Assembly: GCA_028583405.1 (NCBI GenBank)
Contig: CM053253.1
Coordinates: 16,824,925-16,888,924, forward strand
Length of the DNA stretch: 64,000 nucleotides
Source of the DNA: Pogonophryne albipinna
Taxonomy: Eukaryota > Chordata > Actinopteri > Perciformes > Artedidraconidae
Direction of reading: 5' to 3'
Position 1 is the stretch's first letter. Each line of letters starts with the position of its first letter. Shown here in pieces: positions 48,281-64,000 of the stretch. The notes below the pieces were generated by a model that did not search any database, was not told where the DNA came from, and was given only the letters and a program-made list of their open reading frames with translations. Both the position numbers and the translations under genes were made by a program.

Positions 48281-50429
48281 ATGCATCACAGATCCTCTTA
48301 AGTGAGACCCTGCTGCAGCTCTGAATGTATGTTTGTGTGTCTGTGTTTGTGCTTTAATTATAAAATCCACACATTGTTCTCATGTACAGCTTAAAGTTAA
48401 CACAGAGACAACGGCAAAGCAACAGACGACACATCTAAAAATATAACTCATGATAAAAAATAAACGTTCATACTTCACCTACGTATTGTGCTATTTCGAC
48501 TAGTACGGCGCCAAAGCATTTAAACATGTACACAGTGTATTTTCTGCACGATGTGTGAGAGCTTCGCAGTATACATTTGAAGGGGGTGGGGAAGAGACAG
48601 AAGGAGAGGGATGTGTTGAGAAAAGGGAGATAATAGAAGGGAGGGGAGGTGGTAGAGAAGGAGGGGCTGATGATGGAAGTGTGGATGGTTTCTATTTTTA
48701 GCCTGCATGTGTGATATGTGCCAATAGGTGCTCAAACCACCGAGTAAAGAGAGGCTTCGGCAGGCTATGATTCTTTGCATTCTCATATTGAAATACTTAC
48801 TTTATCTTGTATTTTTAAATCGCTTTTCTTTAGAGATAAAACTACTATAACTTAAATATTTACAGTCCGTTTTCAGATGAGTGATTTAAGATAACTGTTG
48901 CCCCCAATATGTTCTTTCCCTGCTAGGAGGCAAAGGCACCAAAAGCCTCCATAAAACCAACTAAATTGAATGTGCTGAAATTAAATTGAGTGCATTATGG
49001 AAGCAGCAGAAAGAAAAAAATCATATCACAATGAAATCAAATCAGGATTATATCCATAAAGCCATTCAATCACTCGTTAATCCCAAAATGATTGGGCTTT
49101 GGAAGAAAAATATGCAGAGTCACACGCACGTGCACACACACACATATGCACACACACACAATGTCACATCGATCGTTTTGGAGCAATATCAAAACATCCC
49201 AACAGTAACAGATTCAGACCATTTCTCAAACGCCATGCTAAACACAATAAATCAGTCCCTACCATGAGTGATAGCTCAGTGAACATCAGATAAACTGCGG
49301 GCAAATTACCACACAATTTTACATGTGGCTTTCCTTTCTGCCATACATCTTTGTTTGTAGTGCTGCAGTGCAGGGCCACAATCACTTATTGGATTATCTG
49401 GCTATCCCATCAATCACCCTGAGCTGTGACTGGCCTCCACTTACTAAAGCATTTATCTGATCATCCTCTCATAAATTGCCTGATGAATTGCACTGTCCTC
49501 TGACTTTGGTCTAATCGTAATTGCATCTGTCTCCACTGGAGACTGTCTCTTGTCCCTTTGTGTCTCTCTGGAGGGGTCTTTATAGACAACAAGAGCCTGA
49601 CTGGCAGGGATAGAAACATTCAGAATAAATATCACCATGCATTGTAAGTGATGAGCGAATGCAATTTTCTATACTCAAAGCACATTATCAATAAACAACA
49701 CTAGTGGTCCTCAGCAGGCTACTGGGTCTGCGAGGCTGTAGATCAGCATGCTCATGTTTAGCATATTTAACAAATTATACTAACACCTAGCACAGGTAAA
49801 AGAAAGTGAGGAATAAGAAACTGCTTTACTACTTGTAGCTATGAGTAAAGGTAAGATGTTAGCAAATACAATAAAAGTGAGCTGTTCTGTAAAGCAAAAA
49901 AATAAACACTATTATTTTGATCGTCTGCGGTGGCATGCAAACAATTTTAGGCCATCTAAAGCACACTGTAGAGTCTTTGAATCTGCTTCTCTCACTTTAT
50001 CTTGCTTGCACACACACACATATGAATGTCCAGGTACACAAACGTACACATACAGGACACACATTTGGAACTGTAAAGGCCTCAATAGCAGCCATCTGTG
50101 AATTTCTAAAAGCATTTGGCCAAGTTTTTGGTATCAGTCTGCTTGTCCATGGGGCCTGGCTGTTTCCCAGCATGCCTTCTGTATAGAACACACATCAATG
50201 ACCTCACGGCTGGGGACTGGAGCACAGGCCAAATATACGACCGCTGATCTATGGCAAGAGGAAAAATAAACACAAAGGCATCCACTTTTCTATCCCTGCT
50301 CGGTCTTCCCTAAAACCGTTAGTCCCTGACCATCTTTCTCCTTCCTCATTTATCTCTTTCTCCATTCATGGCCTCAGACTGCACTTGTCAACCTCAGCTC
50401 AGCTTTTTTTTGTTTCTGAACTGTCATGA
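48281..50429. other. Unique non-coding sequence
   Basis: Purine-rich tract at about 48,580-48,670 (plus strand) and short CA runs at 49,125-49,160 and 50,010-50,020. No gene recognised. The region 49,390-49,560 has several homeodomain- and GATA-like words but nothing decisive. Confidence 0.5.
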
Positions 50430-50656
50430 AAGAACCTGGCACATTGGTCAAACTTGTTGTGTCCCGTCAATTATGTTAGTTTGTTATGTTTTTGATATCC
50501 TCCATGAGAGCGTTTTGTTTTGTGACCGTTTTGTCACTCCCTCTGTAAAGAGTGTTTCTTTGTTTTTTGATCCATTAAAGTTTTTTTTTCTTCAAACCTT
50601 TTCGTCTCCGGGTTGTGCATTTGAGTCCTCATATCAGTGAATCACGGTTCCTAACA
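50430..50656 (+). mobile_element. Degraded LTR 3' part
   Basis: Contains ATTAAAG (50,573), then a T-rich stretch and a CTCCGGGTTGTGCATTTGAG block ending CCTAACA at 50,656, the typical end of fish LTRs. Compare TCTGCATTTGGGTCCTACC near 63,680 in the LTR at the window end. No target duplication or 5' boundary is recognisable. Confidence 0.4.
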
Positions 50657-52731
50657 AAACTCACTAATGATGAACAGCAATGTGAAGGTACAAGAAATCT
50701 AACATTTAACATCAAGACATTTAACATCTAAAACACGTCTTGTAGGAAAGTGTAAGCTCTGCTAAAGCTATTTGAAAGTTATGTGGGAGCGAAACAGGTA
50801 ACATATCCAACCTCTGCAGCCCTGGCCTCTCCTGCATCTGTTTAAAAGTCACAGCTCCCCTGCGGTACAGCTAGAACATAACCACAACAGAAAGACCGTT
50901 TGAACTCACTTATGGAGAAGTGTGTTGTCTTGCTATGTCCATCACTCAGTCTCTAAGCTGCTTCTCTCTCTTGATAAGTTGTGTCAAGTGATGTCAAGTG
51001 AGTGGAGATCTCCCTGCTTATGACTTTCCTTCTCATTCATACATGCAACTCATCAAATCATCATAGGAGGAAATACAATTTCAAGCATCAGTTTGCTACT
51101 TTAAAGCAGATGTGTGTCTCTAGTTGGCGTAAAGAAGTGGAATTCTTTGCCGAATGATTTAAAGGGCTGTAAGAAATTTTTTATGTTTAAGAAAATGAAA
51201 AGAAAGCATAATTAGACAGTATGAAGTTGACTTTTGATTGTATTCTGGTTTTAGTATTTGTAAGCAACTGTGACTGAAAGAATATATTATATATATATAT
51301 AGCTTTTATTTTACTTTTTTATGGTTATTATTATTATAATTTTTTTTAAAAGGGGCGGGAAAAATAAGATTTTCTTCTCCCTGCAGCTTTCCACCATGTG
51401 CTATAAAAAAAAAAAACAGTATAAGCGTACATGTTTTGTAAAGTCTACATGTTTTTGTTTTAAAATAACTGCCATGTGTGGAATACAAAAAAATAAAAAT
51501 CATGTATGAACAGTGTTCAGCTCAGTGACCAGGGGGGTGAGTGGCCAAGGTGCGTCCTGCCAAGAGGAACTGTTGGAAAGCTGGTGCTCCACTTACAGCC
51601 ACCTGCTGCTGGCCTGCTCCACCTGGCATGGGAACATTCATTGTGGTCCAAAGCACTTGACCACATCATCTATCACAGCTGTCTGATCTATATCCACCCA
51701 TTAGGCTGCTATCATCTCCATCCAACCCTGATTAGCCACCTCGGTGAGTGGATAGGAGCCTGGATCGCATAGATAAATCCCCAAGGATGGTGCTGGTGTT
51801 TTAGTCATGCATGCAACTCACTCAGCATGCAAAGTGCTGTTTGTAGAGGAGGAAATTGAAGTGCAGTAAAGTAAAAGGGATAATGGATTGCATATTTTCT
51901 TATATTGGTCAACAGGTTTTGTGTATGTCTGATTAAATGTCTCTCAGAAGTTAGGAAACTATGCAAACAGGTTCTAAAATCTCTAATCATGAGCCACACC
52001 GCTTGCAGGTTTTTATCGACAATAACAAAAACAAGGAATTGTCAATACTTTGCTTGCTGTAATTTCAAAGAAGCAGTGTCATCTGCATGAAGAAAAGGCA
52101 GCTTGTTATAATACCCAATGTGTATTCCCATATTCCCAAGGCTATCTTTCCTATACGCTAATGTTATTTGTGCTTTTATTTTTATCATGGATACTATTAC
52201 CCCATTCCATTCTGGTGTGTCTAGGGAAAATTATTTGAGAGAGCCAATTCTGACACCTCTAGTTTAAGTCTTCTTTTCCTCATCAGATCGTTAAAGAAGC
52301 AGAGAATGCTTTTAGAAAGACACACCATTCTACCAAAGAAGCAGCAGGGAATTTCTAAATTAACTTTACAGCGGTGCAGGCTCTGCTGAGTGTTTTTCAA
52401 CTCATTACCAGAAATACTCATTGAAATGTGACAATCCTCTGAAATGCAATTAGTTTGTGCACCTGTTTTCCTTTTGTATGTATTTCATAGAAGCCAACAT
52501 CAGACCAATTGGCTTTAAATGTTTTTACGCTTCATTCCTCTCCTCTGTATTCCTTGCTTTTGCAATTTTAATAATGAACAGCAGACATGTTTCTCTTTTA
52601 CCTCACAAACATGCTGCGAGTGTGTCTGCACATGCTGAAGGCTATTGAACATAGAGATAAATTCATTGTAATAGAGCCCACTTTGAGGGTTGGGACTGTG
52701 TCCGCCAGCTACGCAGGTTCAAAGTCATTGT
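50657..52731. other. Unique non-coding sequence
   Basis: Short TA run at 51,286-51,301. The frame at 51,506-51,772 has no recognisable domain. No transposon ends. Confidence 0.5.
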
Positions 52732-52789
52732 GAGTGTGAGTGAGTGAGTGAGTAAGTGAGTGAGTGAGAGAGAGAGAGAGAGAGAGAGA
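52732..52789 (+). repeat. GTGA/GA compound microsatellite
   Basis: About nine GTGA units with one interruption, followed by ten GA units. Confidence 0.95.
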
Positions 52790-57249
<4,460 letters not shown>

Positions 57250-57253
57250 TTAA

Positions 57254-57780
57254 AGGGGACCTATCATGCAAAATGCACTTTTGTACGTCTTTTATACATG
57301 AATATGTGAAACACAACCCTCTCTCTTTTCCTCCATACCCAAATCTCTAAAAACGGGGCTGCAACTGATCTGATAGACTGATACAGATTTGAATTATATC
57401 TGACGTCAGAAACGAGGATCTCCGCCTATATGGGCAACTCTCCACCTATCAGGAGGAGACAGCCACGGCCATTGCCGCTGGAGACGCTGTAGTACATATG
57501 CCAGGCCTGTAGGTGGCGCTGTAGTCTGCCACAAAAGCAGCGAAGAAGACTTCTCAGATTCAGCCCTTGCAAAAACAGGGCTAAAAAAGAGCAAATAGAG
57601 CGAAATGAGGCATGGCTACAATGCATGATCTGTTTGGTATTTAGAAAAAAAAACTTCACAGACATGTTTTATATATGGACCAGCACCAGAGGCGTTCCCA
57701 TACACACAGGCGTTGGAGCTGTTCTTCATGAAATCCCAGAAGGATGAAGTGCTCTGACAAACAGTGCCATCTTTGCGCAA
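57254..57780 (+). mobile_element. TTAA-type MITE, left end only
   Basis: TTAA at 57,250-57,253 is followed by AGGGGACCTATCATGCAAAA, a widespread fish MITE terminus. A matching right end is not found before the poly(T) run at 57,830, so the copy is truncated or interrupted; the right boundary given is approximate. GC-richer centre at 57,420-57,500; no coding capacity recognised. Confidence 0.6.
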
Positions 57781-57829
57781 AATGATTATACAGGAATGAA
57801 AAGTCAATAAATAAACATGTTGTTAAAAC

Positions 57830-57850
57830 TTTTTTTTTTTTTTTTTTTTT
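57830..57850 (+). repeat. Poly(T) tract
   Basis: 21 consecutive T. It may be an A-tail of a minus-strand insertion, but only about 30 bp separate it from the Tc1 end to its right. Confidence 0.9.
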
Positions 57851-57879
57851 AAAGTGCAAGAAGTCTATATACATGTATA

Positions 57880-58182
57880 CAGTTGCAAGAAAAAGTATGT
57901 GAACCCTTTGGATTCTCCACACATAGCGTTGTGTGTTCCTTCCAAACAACTCAACTTTGGTTTCATCCGCCACAGAATATTTTGGAACATCCAGGTGCTC
58001 TTTTGCAAACTTCAAACGTACAGCAATGTTTTTTCTGGACAGCAGTGGCTTCCTCCGTGGTGTCCTCCCATGAACTCCATTCTTGTTCAGTGTTTTACAT
58101 ATCTTTATCATAGAATTGCCCCCACAAAAAAATTCTGCACCAAATGTTAAGTCTGGAGCACAGCAGACTGCAAGCAAGTGGA
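57880..58182 (-). pseudogene. Internally deleted Tc1-like relic
   Basis: A Tc1 terminus CAGTTGCAAGAAAAAGTATG preceded by TA (57,878-57,879) is joined directly to mid-transposase coding sequence on the minus strand: a KFAKEHLD block, a degraded first catalytic block with DETKVELFGRN, and a YVWR block. The segment containing the other two catalytic residues is missing. The other end is cut off by the LINE at 58,183, so the LINE appears to have landed in, or next to, this relic. Confidence 0.8.
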
Positions 58183-59760
58183 ATTACATTACATTACATT
58201 ACATTGCATTTAGCTGACGCTTTTATCCAAAGCGACTTACAATAAGTGCGTTCGACCAACAAAATAGAAACTTGAAGAAAACAGAATCATATAAGTACAT
58301 CAGGCTTCATAGAGCAAAAACATTTCAAGTGCTACTCAACTGGCTTTAGATAAGCCAGCTCTTTATTAGTATATAAGTGCTTTGTTAATAGTTCTATCGC
58401 TCGAAGTGGAGTCGAAAGAGATGAGTTTTCAGTCTGCGCCGGAAGGTGTGTAAGCTATCTGCTGTCCTGATGTCAATGGGGAGCTCATTGCACCATTTTG
58501 GAGCCAGGATAGCAAACCCACGTGTTTTTGCTGATGGGAACTTGGGTCCCCTTCGCAGCGAGGGTGCAGCGAGCCGTTTGGTTGATGCAGAGCGGAGTGC
58601 ACGTGCTGGGGTGTACGGTTTAACCATGTCCTGGATGTAGGAAGGGCCAGATCCATTCGCAGCATGGTACGCAAGTACCATTGTCTTGAAGTGGATTCTT
58701 GCAGTTACTGGAAGCCAGTGAAGGCAGCGGAGGAGCGGCGTGGTGTGGGAGAATTTAGGAAGGTTGAAGACCAGGCGAGCAGCTGCATTCTGGATGAGCT
58801 GCAGAGGTCGGATGGCACATGCAGGTAGACCAGCCAGGAGGGAGTTGCAGTAGTCTAGGCGTGAGATGACGAGAGCCTGGACCAGAATCTGCGTCGCTTT
58901 CTGGGTCAGCTGGGGACGCATCCTCCTGATGTTGTAAAGCGTGTATCTGCAGCAACGGGTTGTAGCAGTGATGTTTGCAGTGAAAGACAGGTTGTTATCT
59001 AGGGTCACACCCAGATTCCTTGCAGTCTGAGTCGGGGAAACAACAGAGGTGCCGATGTTGATTGTTAGGTCAAGAGTGGGACAATCTTTTCCCGGAAGGA
59101 AAAGCAGTTCAGTCTTGTCAAGGTTGAGCTTGAGGTGATGAGCAGACATCCACTGAGAGATGTCAGCTAGACAAGCAGAGATGTGTGCGACGACCTGGGT
59201 CTCTGAGCGGGGAAAGGACAGAATTAATTGGGTGTCGTCAGCGTAGCAGTGGTATGAAAAACCATGCGGGCTAATGACTGATCCGAGCGAGTTTGTGTAC
59301 AAGGAGAAGAGGAGGGGACCAACAACAGAGCCCTGAGGGACCCCTGTAGTTAATTGACAAGGGTCGGACTCGGACCCTCTCCAAGTAACCCTGTAGGTGC
59401 GGTCTTTGAGGTATGAGGTGAGGAGGGAAAGTGCAGAGCCTGAAACTCCAAGTTCTTGGAGAGTGCGAAGGAGGATCTGATGATTCACCGTGTCGAATGC
59501 AGCAGACAGGTCCAGCAGGATGATGACAGAGGAGAGGGAGGCTGCTTTAGCAGTGTGCAGTTCCTCAGTGACAGCAAGGAGGGCAGTTTCTGTGGAGTGA
59601 CCTGCCTTGAAACCAGACTGGTGCGGATCCAGAAGGTTGTTCTGATGGAGATAACAGGAGAGTTGTTTAAAGACAGCGCGTTCAAGTGTTTTAGACAGGA
59701 ACGGGAGGAGAGAGACAGGCCTGTAGTTTATAACATCAATAGTGGTCAGTAGGATGGTGG
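58183..59760 (-). mobile_element. 5'-truncated L2-type LINE
   Basis: The minus-strand 3' end is a TGTAA short-unit tail (58,183-58,206 on the plus strand) preceded by the conserved fish L2 3' block TAGCTGACGCTTTTATCC (about 58,210). The body encodes reverse transcriptase with no endonuclease, so the copy was truncated at its 5' end during insertion. GTGGAA occurs at both edges (58,178-58,183 and about 59,756) and may be a short target duplication. The 5' boundary is uncertain by some 20-30 bp. Confidence 0.82.
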
Positions 59761-59782
59761 AAGGCAGCAGCACACAGCACAA
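58394..59782 (-). CDS. L2/CR1-group LINE reverse transcriptase, partial but open
   Basis: The 462-codon open frame copies LINE RNA into DNA at a nicked target in functional elements. Motifs in order: NYRPVSLL (residues 19-26), SGFKAGHSTETAL (56-68), catalytic Asp in LLDLSAAFDTVNH (89-101), GVPQGSVVGPLLF (147-159), the active-site YADD (180-183), then the C-terminal region with SRLDYCNSLL and a conserved LHWLPV. No stop or frameshift interrupts it, which suggests a recent insertion. The endonuclease domain is missing. The first 10-18 residues are probably encoded by flanking DNA, so the listed ATG is not the native start. It ends 188 bp before the element's tail. Confidence 0.88.
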   Translation of the reverse strand: MCCVLLPSTILLTTIDVINYRPVSLLPFLSKTLERAVFKQLSCYLHQNNLLDPHQSGFKAGHSTETALLAVTEELHTAKAASLSSVIILLDLSAAFDTVNHQILLRTLQELGVSGSALSLLTSYLKDRTYRVTWRGSESDPCQLTTGVPQGSVVGPLLFSLYTNSLGSVISPHGFSYHCYADDTQLILSFPRSETQVVAHISACLADISQWMSAHHLKLNLDKTELLFLPGKDCPTLDLTINIGTSVVSPTQTARNLGVTLDNNLSFTANITATTRCCRYTLYNIRRMRPQLTQKATQILVQALVISRLDYCNSLLAGLPACAIRPLQLIQNAAARLVFNLPKFSHTTPLLRCLHWLPVTARIHFKTMVLAYHAANGSGPSYIQDMVKPYTPARALRSASTKRLAAPSLRRGPKFPSAKTRGFAILAPKWCNELPIDIRTADSLHTFRRRLKTHLFRLHFER

Positions 59783-60711
59783 TATCGCCTTAATGTCTCT
59801 TTACTCTGAAAGGAAGAATGAAGAGTATAGTTGTGAAAGACAAACTGAAGGAGAGTAACAGCTGGGAGGTCAAGGTTGACATTGATGTTTTTATGTACAT
59901 GCTTTGTTTATGTGTATGTGATTGTATATCTTCATCACAATGAATTGCTGTATTAGTTCAGCTAGAGGTCAGTGATGTATAGAAACCATTGTGAGGCCAA
60001 AGGTGACTGTAGATATGACTGAAGCTTTTGAATGCACTCGCACACGTTTCACTACAGTCAGAGAGAGAGGGGACAAAGAGGGGACAACAATATAAATATA
60101 CATATAATGTGTGTGTGTGTATACACATATATGTGGCTTTTATTTTGAGTAGAGTAAAGAGATCTTATTTAGTCCACAATTTATTATGAATTTGGATTTC
60201 TGTTATTTTGCAATGTGCTGTTCCACCCACCACTGTCAGTGTGGAGAATAAATGCATCCATAATTCATGACCAGTCCTGATATATTAACATTAGGTTACA
60301 AATCCTTTCCAGTCCAACTGTTATTTACAGTTTGCAGACTTGGCTGGAATCCTGCCAAATGCCTATTGTAGCACAGCTTTTATTGGCAGATGTATGTTGC
60401 ATAGAGAAGAAAAAGAAGACAAACAAAAAGGTGTAAAAAAAGCTGTGCAAGCATACAAACCACAGAGAAAAAAGCCTCTGGACAATATTGTAAGAAATGT
60501 AATCTTTGACCCATGACTATCTGTCCATTACGCTGCTGCTCTTTATTTTTACATGACCTCCAGAAAATACTTTTAACTGTTATTGGTTGGTAATGCAACA
60601 TTTTCAAGTTATAGAAGATGACCTCTTTGTTCTTTAGGTATACAATGTATCTCATGCGTTATATCAACCCCAATGAGTAAATCCGTTCAAAACCCATGAT
60701 AATAACAACTC
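59783..60711. other. Unique non-coding sequence
   Basis: Short TG/TA-rich run at 60,107-60,135. No gene recognised. Confidence 0.5.
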
Positions 60712-60714
60712 TTA

Positions 60715-61405
<691 letters not shown>

Positions 61406-61593
61406 TTACTATAGTCATTAAAAATGTATCTCAATTTAATATAGACTATACAAGGGAAAGAAAATAAATCATTTTGTTAAGAATTGCACTGGAGTGCTGT
61501 GACTATACACAGGGGCATTCTGTCAGAGTTCAATCACTCAGTTTTTTTTCAAATGTTTTAAGATAGACACTTCTTTACATACCCTGAACATAG

Positions 61594-61807
61594 TTAGGTT
61601 CAAGGTTCAAGGTTCTTTATTTTGTCATACGAACATAGCTACAGTGTAGTTATGCCGATGAAATTCTTAGGTCACAGGCTTCCCCAACTGTGCAACACAA
61701 TAACACAGATAAACAGAAACATATAGTGCAAGTAAATAGTAATATAGTAAATACAAAAGAAAAATTGTTTAAAAAAGTGAAATAGTGCTGCTCTAAATGA
61801 GCGGAAC
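61594..61807 (-). mobile_element. LINE 3' end, minus orientation, cut by an LTR element
   Basis: Begins with tandem AGGTTCA units (61,599-61,615), then CTTTATTTTGTCATAC and GATGAAATTCTTAGGTCACAGG, recognised in reverse as the 3' end of a fish LINE with a TTGAACC tail. It stops where the LTR begins at 61,808, so the LTR element inserted into, or beside, it. Confidence 0.6.
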
Positions 61808-62110
61808 TGTCACGATCTGTCTGTATTGTATTTTGTCTTGTCTTTTTCTGTCTTTTGTTTCATGTTTTATTTTGAAAGGTCTTCACCTCCTGTCTTGCCT
61901 GTTTCTGTCTGCGTTGTGTCTTGTTTAAATCTGTCTGTGGTTCCCTGTCGTTAGTTTCCCTGGTGTGTCTAATTTACCCGATTGTGTTCACCTGGTGTCC
62001 CTGTGTTTTCTCCTCCGTCCTCACCTGTGTCTTGTTTGTGTGATTAGTCTTGTGTGTATTTAAGTTCTGGTTTTTCTGTCTGTCTTTGTCGGTTCGTCTT
62101 GTGTCATGAC

Positions 62111-63600
62111 TAGGGTTGGGTACCGAGAACCGGTTCCGGTTCGGAACCGGTTCCAACATTTCGATTCCAACGGCATCGTTTAGACATGTGAATTTCGGTT
62201 CCGCTTTTCGATGCCTGAGGAAATGTTTCTCGCCCCTCTCCGTAGCCTACTGTATGACTGCGGCGAGGCGGGAAATGTAGCATTGTACCGGTTGTACCCA
62301 TAGATATATATATAAACATCTAAACATTTATATATATCTATGGTTGTACCTACAATTCCTACAGCATAACCTGAGACTAGGGCCGGCCCGTCGCACTGGC
62401 GTTATAGATGTTCGCCGAGGGCGCCAGATCTGTGGAGGCGCTGCGCTGACAGCTCTGGGAGGAAAAAAAAATGTTTGACCGTTGGCGCTCATCCTAATGT
62501 TCGGCCTTGATGTAACAACATTCATAATTAAGTAAATGTAACACCCTTTTCATGCCGGTTACACTTTTCATTTGCCCTGTACGATGGGCGCTGTAAGTGA
62601 TGAAAATGGGGGATGTTGGCTTATCTGGCGCCCGCAGCTCACAGCCAAAGTGCGAGCGAGGGAGGGAGAAAGGAAGGGTGCACCGGTACGCGCTGTTGTT
62701 ATTAGAATCTGGTGCTAGCTGCTCTAACGGAAGAAGAAGATGTTTCTACAATGATGTGGAGGGAGAGTCCTCTCCAGTCAGACTGAGTGCCTGATACAGC
62801 TCAGTGAGGTAAAGGACTCCGAGTGTTTAGATAGTTCACTTTAGTCTAAGTTATCTCAGTGGGTCTCAAACGGTTTGATCACAATTTATGTAAACACATA
62901 TTTCCAAGGCACTCCTTTATAATTATTGGGATAAAACAGGTTTGAAATCATTCCAATGTATACTATAGGACAGTAAACCAGACATATCGTTTTAAACTGG
63001 AGAGATACAAAAATATGCATAAATAAAATAGTAAAATAAGATATGAATGAACAACAAAAATAAAATACGTTACATGTATTTGTTATTGGCTATGGGTTAT
63101 TGATTATGTTCACATACTTATTTAATTATTAAAATGTAAACCGATCTTTTTCATATGGGTGTTTAGAGTTGGACCCCCTAGATCTAGTCTCTAGTAATTC
63201 TGCTTAAAGTGCACCAGATTGAAGCATTTTACTTTAAAATGTTCAAACATTTCTTCCCGGTATGCCTGAGAAGGCAGATATGCTTGTTTTTCTCAACAAG
63301 AACTGTTTTTAAATGGGGGGGGGTTTCCTTTAAAAGTTGGACTGTTGTAGCTTCAGTGGTTCTCAGGTTACAGTTACATAGCAGTGAATATAAACAGACT
63401 GATTAATGTGAATATTACTGTAAACTAACCTGTGTAAAAGTTTCTCGAATAAATGTAATTTTTTTGGTGGAAGAAGCATGTATAATTTTTTTACCCTGCC
63501 CCTCAAAGAATCGGAATTGAGAACCGTTAAGTGCCGGAATCGAAAAGTAGAATCGGAATCGGAATCAGAATCGTGGAAATTCAAACGATACCCAACCCTA
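62111..63600. mobile_element. Non-autonomous hAT element nested in the LTR
   Basis: Exact 8 bp duplication GTCATGAC (62,103-62,110 and 63,601-63,608). Inverted ends TAGGGTTGGGTACCG / TAGGGTTGGGTATCG (right end read in reverse), followed on both sides by GGTTC/GATTC-rich subterminal repeats. The 1,490 bp interior includes the 44 bp micro-insertion at 62,299, a start of another hAT-like sequence at about 62,376 (TAGGGCCGGCCCGTCGCA) and a module shared with the hAT at 44,395. No transposase ORF. Confidence 0.9.
62299..62342. mobile_element. 44 bp palindromic micro-insertion with 8 bp duplication
   Basis: Reads CATAGATATATATATAAA, a 10-base centre, then TTTATATATATCTATG: two inverted ends with almost nothing between. 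GTTGTACC flanks it exactly on both sides (62,291-62,298 and 62,343-62,350). It looks like a hAT-type element reduced to its terminal repeats. Confidence 0.75.
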
Positions 63601-63734
63601 GTCATGACTAGTTCGTCCGTGAGTGTTCTGTTTTGTCTTTGTTAGTATAGCCTTGAAATAAAGGAATTTTCACGTTAATCTGCATTTGGGTCCTACCTGC
63701 TTCACACACCGTAACATTACGAACCGACCAACAA

Positions 63735-64000
63735 ATGGACCCAGCAGATGATCCATGGGAGGTAGAATTACAGAATTTTACCTTCTATCTGGCTTGCTGC
63801 TTCGATTGGTGGAAGGGAGCGTCCAGTGTTCGGCAGAAGAGGGCCGCTCTGGTAGAGGCGCACCGGTTGGCAGCAGAGAAACTATGTTTTGTGGAGTTCT
63901 TACCTGACTGGATTTTGGACTTTCTTGAAACATGTGATTCCCGGCCTGCTAGCCCCAGGCATGCTAACTCCATGTCTCCCAATTCCCAACCTGGCACCAT
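63735..64000 (+). CDS. Gag-position ORF of the LTR element, runs off the window
   Basis: ATG at 63,735 lies 18 bases after the LTR end, in the position of the first gene of an LTR retrotransposon. The frame begins MDPADDPWEVEL and stays open for 88 codons to the window edge. The short space between the LTR and the ATG would hold the primer-binding site; I could not assign the tRNA. The start MDPAD is shared with gag of several fish gypsy-like elements, but the following sequence (Trp/Cys-rich, then Ser/Pro-rich) matches nothing I recognise. It may be a divergent gag or a non-autonomous element's own ORF. Confidence 0.55.
   Translation, partial: MDPADDPWEVELQNFTFYLACCFDWWKGASSVRQKRAALVEAHRLAAEKLCFVEFLPDWILDFLETCDSRPASPRHANSMSPNSQPGT

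Larger units (their letters stand above)
61808..63716 (+). mobile_element. 5' LTR of a retrotransposon, split by a nested hAT
   Basis: The LTR runs from TGTCACGATC (61,808) to CCGTAACA (63,716). Without the insertion at 62,111-63,600 and one copy of its 8 bp duplication it is about 411 bp. It has a TATA-like TATTTAAG (62,057) and an AATAAA (63,657), giving a U3-R-U5 order on the plus strand. TG...CA ends are typical. The body of the element begins immediately after it and leaves the window at 64,000, so the family (probably Ty3/gypsy-like) cannot be fixed from the polymerase. Confidence 0.75.

Overview
The window reads as non-coding DNA from a bony fish. This is inferred from very long perfect CA/TG dinucleotide arrays, a dense and varied set of cut-and-paste DNA transposons (Tc1, hAT, Harbinger-like and TTAA-flanked elements), L2-type LINEs with short-unit tails, an LTR element, and no bacterial gene organisation. 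I found no convincing exon of a host protein-coding gene, no tRNA or rRNA gene and no CRISPR array. It is best read as intergenic or large-intron sequence in which every recognisable coding region belongs to a mobile element.

Layout. 1-16 kb is mostly unique sequence with short repeats: an LTR/SINE-like repeat and a LINE tail (4.5-5.2 kb), GA and CA arrays (6.6-7.2 kb), a decayed Tc1 relic (8.3-8.6 kb) and a TTAA MITE (9.3-9.7 kb). 16.37-17.98 kb is a full-length Tc1 element with TA target site, about 210 bp IR/DR-type ends and a DD34E transposase broken by one frameshift. 18.6-19.7 kb holds a Harbinger-like MITE, a TG array and a LINE 3' end. 23.5-25.1 kb combines a CG/CA minisatellite, a 250 bp CA array and a hAT-like element whose target site is the CA repeat itself. 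27.5-27.7 kb is a palindromic MITE interrupted by a LINE tail. 29.4-33.3 kb is a complete hAT element (8 bp duplications, matching ends) whose transposase keeps one reading frame but carries four in-frame stops.

36.8-41.2 kb holds two more copies of the TTAA MITE and, at 37.68-39.20 kb, a TTAA-flanked transposon carrying a frameshifted gene for a cysteine-rich domain like the cytoplasmic 'ballast' domain of P2X7 receptors. A 460 bp hAT MITE has inserted into that gene. 44.4-45.3 kb is a non-autonomous hAT. 45.35-47.89 kb is a large inverted repeat with arms of about 0.7 kb around a 1.1 kb spacer that contains the 3' end and N-terminal coding remnant of a Charlie/Buster-type hAT; the arms carry promoter-like motifs. 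48.3-57.2 kb is mostly unique. 57.2-59.8 kb is a pile-up of a TTAA MITE end, a Tc1 relic and an L2 LINE with an open reverse transcriptase. 60.7-61.4 kb is a second Harbinger-like MITE. From 61.8 kb to the end there is the 5' LTR of a retrotransposon, itself split by a hAT element that contains further nested insertions, followed by the start of a gag-position ORF running off the window.

The elements do not form a host pathway. The window is a record of successive insertions, several of which can be ordered from their nesting. The most unusual items are the P2X7-domain transposon and the long inverted repeat. Family names rest on recognised motifs and end structure; no database search was possible.
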